The notes under the pieces: model-generated
What the model was told of the DNA's origin: nothing
Database searches by the model: none
The model's input: the letters and a program-made list of their open reading frames with translations, nothing else
Shown: one piece after another, positions 16,667-20,540 of the stretch
Numbering within the stretch: the stretch's first letter is position 1
Layout of the letters: each line of letters opens with the position of its first letter
Program-made: the position numbers and the translations under genes
Origin: Mitosporidium daphniae
Lineage: Eukaryota > Microsporidia
Direction of reading: 5' to 3'
Assembly: GCF_000760515.2 (NCBI RefSeq)
Contig: NW_013546135.1
Span: 1 to 20,540, forward strand
Length of the DNA stretch: 20,540 nucleotides

Positions 16667-19600
16667 TTAATTTTCGGTGCTACCATGGAACGGATCCTCA
16701 CCATCGGTTGATGCTATGCTTTCGTTTTCAGAAGAATCATCTTTGATGATTCCGCGTCTTAGTATATTTTTTGCACTAGATGGTTTCCTTATTACAGGAG
16801 AAATATCAAGAGTAAGCTGGGATTTACCAGCATCACGAGAATTAGAGCCACTTTTTTTAGCAGGTTTCCTTTGCGTCTTGGGCAATACATTAGTTGCTGC
16901 ATGTTGACTCTGATTAACCGCTAAATTTATACCTGGCGATGACAATGTGGCCTGAGCGGAACTAATGTTTGATGATGATAGCATGGTCTGAATACGATCT
17001 AAGAGTGAATTGTTATTTGTCCGTGGAGATGGGACTTGATTCGTGATACTTGGATCGGAAGCTGAGGCCGTGAGTTCGGTTGGAGGATTTGATTCTGAGG
17101 ATGACACCATTCCAATAGCTCTATTTAGCTCCAAGGATTTTGTCTTTTTGGCCTGCATTGATTTGCTCTCTTTAGCTTGCATAGGCTTGCTCGTCTTTTT
17201 ATGGGCTGAGGTTTTAGCGTTCCTTGGGATTGGCTTTTTTTCAGTTTCTTTAGGCTCTTTGGACTCTCTCAAAGGGTCCTCTTTTTGCTCGAGTTTGATA
17301 ATTTTCATGGGCTTTTCTCCTTCCGTATAGGCAATTTGTTGGGAAGCGACATCAGCCCGAACGCCTATGTGATCTGAATAATACTCAGAACTGGAGACAA
17401 ATTTTTTCAGCGTCATCAAGTCCGTTTTCCACAGATCGCAGGGAGTTTTGGACAGCAACAACTTTAGCTCGTCCTCTTTTTCTTTTCTTTCATTTTCAAG
17501 CTGTAAAATGCGTTCTGCGGTAAGAGACCATAATGGCATTCCAAGTAAATAGTCATATCCGCCTCCATTTTCATCCTCCTCATATCCTTTTTCAGATAAT
17601 TCACGTACAAGATCAGCTTTGGATTTCCTCGCAATAACCAAAGTGCCCTGTAAAATCTCACTAATAAATCGCATTTTTGCGTCCAAGCGCTTCCATTCTC
17701 TCGACAAGTGCGAGACTAGATTCTCTTTTCTTCGATGGTAGCCATTTAACCTAACCAGGTACCAGTCCTCTAGGATCTCTAGAGCGGAACCATATCTCTT
17801 CAAATGGCCGCCAGCGTCAAAAGCGACCATATTTGTAAGAGAAATCGAAGACGATAACTTGAACAGCTTTAAAAACGACTCCGTAGCGATATTGGTGGAG
17901 GGGACCAAGTGGGGATCCAGAATTGCCTCGGCAGACTCAATTGCAGCCTCACCAAGCTTGATGGAAAACGAAACGCACGTGTCCGTGTGGTGTTCAGTGA
18001 ACTCTTTTACCAAGGCAGGCGATCTTTCTATCAAAGATTCAAGAAATTCCTTGTAATTCTGTGTCCACACACCGACGGGAAGCTCCGTGATGTTTAAAAC
18101 CCAATCGGTACAAACGTATCGAAGATTCGCCTTGCCATAAATTTTATAGCCCATCGATTCTGAACAAAGAATTGACCCAGAAAAGCATCTATACCACGGG
18201 TGCATTTCTACCAAAGGCTTTTCTTCAATTTTTCTGAGCACGTTTTCAATTACTTCCAAGGGGCTAAAGGGCGGGATAAATGTTGACCATCCCGTTCCAA
18301 TGCCTTCGCTTCCATTTACAAGCAGCATTGGGATAATGGGCATGTACCATTCAGGTTCAATAGATTGTCCGTCATCGTTTAAATACACCAAAAGGTCATC
18401 GTCGCTTTCCATGAAAATAAGTCGTGAAATTTCGGACAAGCAGGTAAAGATGTAACGAGGAGAGGCAGCATCCTTTCCTCCTTGAAGGCGAGTACCAAAC
18501 TGGCCAGAAGGGACAAGCAAGGGAATGTTATTTGAGCCCGTATAGTCTTGGGCCAAGCCAATAATGGAAGCACATAAAGATGCCTCTCCGTGGTGATAAG
18601 CCGCATGCTCGCTAACATAGCCAGCTAATTGGGCAACTTTGATTTCTTGCTTTAGCTTTCGCTTGAAGCAAGAAAAAAGAATCTTCCTCAGTCCTGGCTT
18701 GAGGCCATCAATTACACTTGGAATGGACCTGACATTATCGGCCATGGAAAATAAAATCAATTCACGCTGCACAAAATCCTCAATCGTAAATTGAGGAGTC
18801 GAACAATCCAAAAATGTTCCAGGGACAAAGGCATGAAGCCACTCTTTCCTAGCATCGGCTTTCTTTTTAGAAAATGCCATATCAATCAAGACGCGCTCAC
18901 CATCCTAAAGATATGATTGCTATCTTACAGTCATGGAGACAAAGGGCTTGGCATGTAAATTCATTGAAGAAAAATATTTCTTGGCATCTGCTGAGGTAGA
19001 GGTTCCCAAACCTTTGTAATATTTGATCAGAAATAACGATAAGCTGTGGGTGGTTTGAATGGTTTTCCAATTCTCATATTCTGGAATCGTATAAAAAGAG
19101 ATTGCCCCAGTGGTGGAATCAATTCGAGCCCCAATGCCCACTCCCGAGATTTGTCTATTTGGGCGAGAGTTTCTATTTTTCGGGGTGACCACAACTATCG
19201 GCGTAATGAACGCCGTAAGAAATCCGCTAGGTAATTTCAGTAGAGATGGCCAGAAAAAATCAATAAAGTTAATAAGTAGCCCCTTAATGTGAGAGCCATC
19301 GTGATCTTGATCCGTCATTAGCATAATTCTGCCGTATCTAAGAGCATCATTATTTGCATATACACGGCCATGTTGCAATCCTAAAATCTGTTTGATTGCA
19401 GAAATCTCGACGTTTTCGCTGAGTTGCTTATGGCTACAGCAAAATCAGATTTAACCTCTTACTTGGCATCGCGCACATTCAAAAGTTTCCCACGAAGCGG
19501 ATAAACTCCAAAATAATCCCTTCCAACTACGGAGAGGCCAGAAACTGCCAGGGCCTTTGCAGAATCTCCTTCAGTCAAAATGAGAGTACATTTTGAGGCG

Positions 19601-20540
19601 CTTTTTGTTCCAGCAAAATTGGCATCATCCAGTTTTGGTATCCCAGAAAGACGAGCACTCTTGCGTCCGTCAGTTTTCTTTAACTCTTTGTCTTCCTTAG
19701 CTTTTGCTGCTGCAAGGAATTCGGCTTGCAACATTGCTACAATTCCAGAGTTGTTAATTATCTTTGTTAGAAAAGAAGCAGGCAGCTGGCACTCTGATCC
19801 AAAAGCCGCTGCCCGAAGCGTAAGGGTCTCTTTTGTTTGAGAATCAAAGGTAGGATTTTCGATCAGACAATTTACAAAGACCCATAAGCGAGATTTGACT
19901 TGGAATGGTTTGATGGACATTCCTTTGTTTTTTTTTACAAGAGCATCGCTGATTGCCGAAACAAGTTGGTCAGTTATTAGCGAAACATGAGTTCCACCTT
20001 TAGATGTATGAATAGAATTTACAAAAGAAACCTGTTGAAACTGTTCTTCAGATGAGGCTACCGCAACATCCCATCGATCATTAACGGTAATATGAAACAA
20101 GGGCAAAGGCGATTCAATGGGCTCGCCTCTCCCAAAGGCACATGACTNAACATACATACGAGCGTAAGATGAAAACGATGAAATGGGAATTTTCTTCCCA
20201 TTTAAGAAAACCGAAATTCCTTTTACAGTTCCCGCCAAGTCGAATACGCGTCTGTAAAAAAGAGACAGGTGGCCTTGGTCTATTGATTTTTCATTACATT
20301 TGAATTTTGACAGGTCTGGAATAAAAGAAATCCTGGTAAATTGTTTTCCGTCCGTCTTGTTAGTGCCTTTTGCAAGCAGTGGCGTTATAATAGGCTTCTC
20401 CATGACGGACATATTTTTCGTGAATCTTTGATAATATTTTGACTTTCCATCTGCTGTTTCAATCACAAACTCTGTGGAGAAGATATTAGCAAGCTTCGCA
20501 CCGTATCCATTCCTTCCGCCAGTAACCTAAAAATAAGAAA
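16667..20540 (-). CDS. TOP2: DNA topoisomerase II (5' end beyond right edge), at least 4 exons
   Basis: An ATP-dependent enzyme passing one duplex through another; it decatenates chromosomes. Visible exons are 20526-19463, 19433-18929 and 18904-16667 (1268 residues). The introns are 29 nt (19462-19434) and 24 nt (18928-18905). The first exon starts after a TTTTTAG acceptor at the edge; roughly the first 160 residues are missing. Seen: ATPase glycine loop TGGRNGYGAKL; transducer with DSQTKETLTL (QTK loop); TOPRIM LTEGDSAKALAVSG, PLRGKLLNVRDA and DQDHDGSHIKG (metal-binding acidic residues); KYYKGLGTS; IPSVIDGLKPGLRKILF; AYHHGEASL; and the winged-helix active site GGKDAASPRYIFT, with catalytic Tyr codon at 18454-18452. 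The second junction restores VSMTDGERVLIDMAF. The last ~200 residues are a typical divergent tail, Lys/Ser-rich, with repeated K-S/P-M-Q-A-K units near 17160-17200, probably nuclear-localising and phosphorylated (inference). One residue is ambiguous (N at 20148). Confidence 0.98.

Overview
The window is nuclear DNA from a compact eukaryotic genome. It holds thirteen protein genes and one tRNA. Eight of the proteins belong to recognisable eukaryotic families: a SERCA-type calcium pump, a cytochrome b5/sphingolipid 2-hydroxylase fusion, monofunctional thymidylate synthase, a Mis14/NSL1-like kinetochore protein, NOC3, indoleamine 2,3-dioxygenase, a trithorax/MLL-like PHD-SET protein and DNA topoisomerase II. 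Thymidylate synthase is not fused to DHFR, which argues against plants, alveolates and kinetoplastids. TAA, TAG and TGA all act as stops, so the code is standard and this is not a Paramecium-like ciliate. Together this suggests an opisthokont, most likely a fungus or an early-diverging fungal/Opisthosporidia lineage related to microsporidia. The lineage is inferred; the species is not identified.

The most striking property is the introns. Reading across exon breaks gave 18 spliceosomal introns (17 well supported plus one in the partial WD40 gene). All are 24-32 nt, 17 of 18 end in TAG, and donors are GTA or GTT. Intergenic gaps are often 26-130 bp.

Layout, left to right. (1) 1-786, minus strand: the start of a WD40 gene running off the left edge, and a small Ser/Thr-rich predicted secreted protein. 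(2) 787-1445: the longest gap, with no supported gene. (3) 1446-2528, plus: a three-exon coiled-coil protein, then tRNA-Ile(AAU) at 2618-2691. (4) 2934-5906, plus: an intronless calcium pump, convergent with the intronless fatty acid 2-hydroxylase (5933-7030, minus); only 26 bp lie between the stops. (5) 7309-8288, plus: thymidylate synthase in three exons. (6) 8418-12933, minus: a tight tandem cluster IDO, NOC3, NSL1-like with spacers of 26 and 40 bp, carrying 11 of the 18 introns. (7) 13089-16594, plus: an intronless PHD-SET protein and an unrecognised multi-pass membrane protein. (8) 16667-20540, minus: topoisomerase II, missing its N-terminus beyond the right edge.

The genes do not form one pathway. 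They are mostly housekeeping functions: ER calcium homeostasis, sphingolipid hydroxylation, dTMP synthesis, chromosome segregation and decatenation, 60S ribosome biogenesis, and probable histone H3K4 methylation. Tryptophan catabolism by IDO is the notable accessory function. Five isolated N bases (4615, 7285, 9597, 12687, 20148) are single ambiguous bases; the four in coding sequence do not shift frame.
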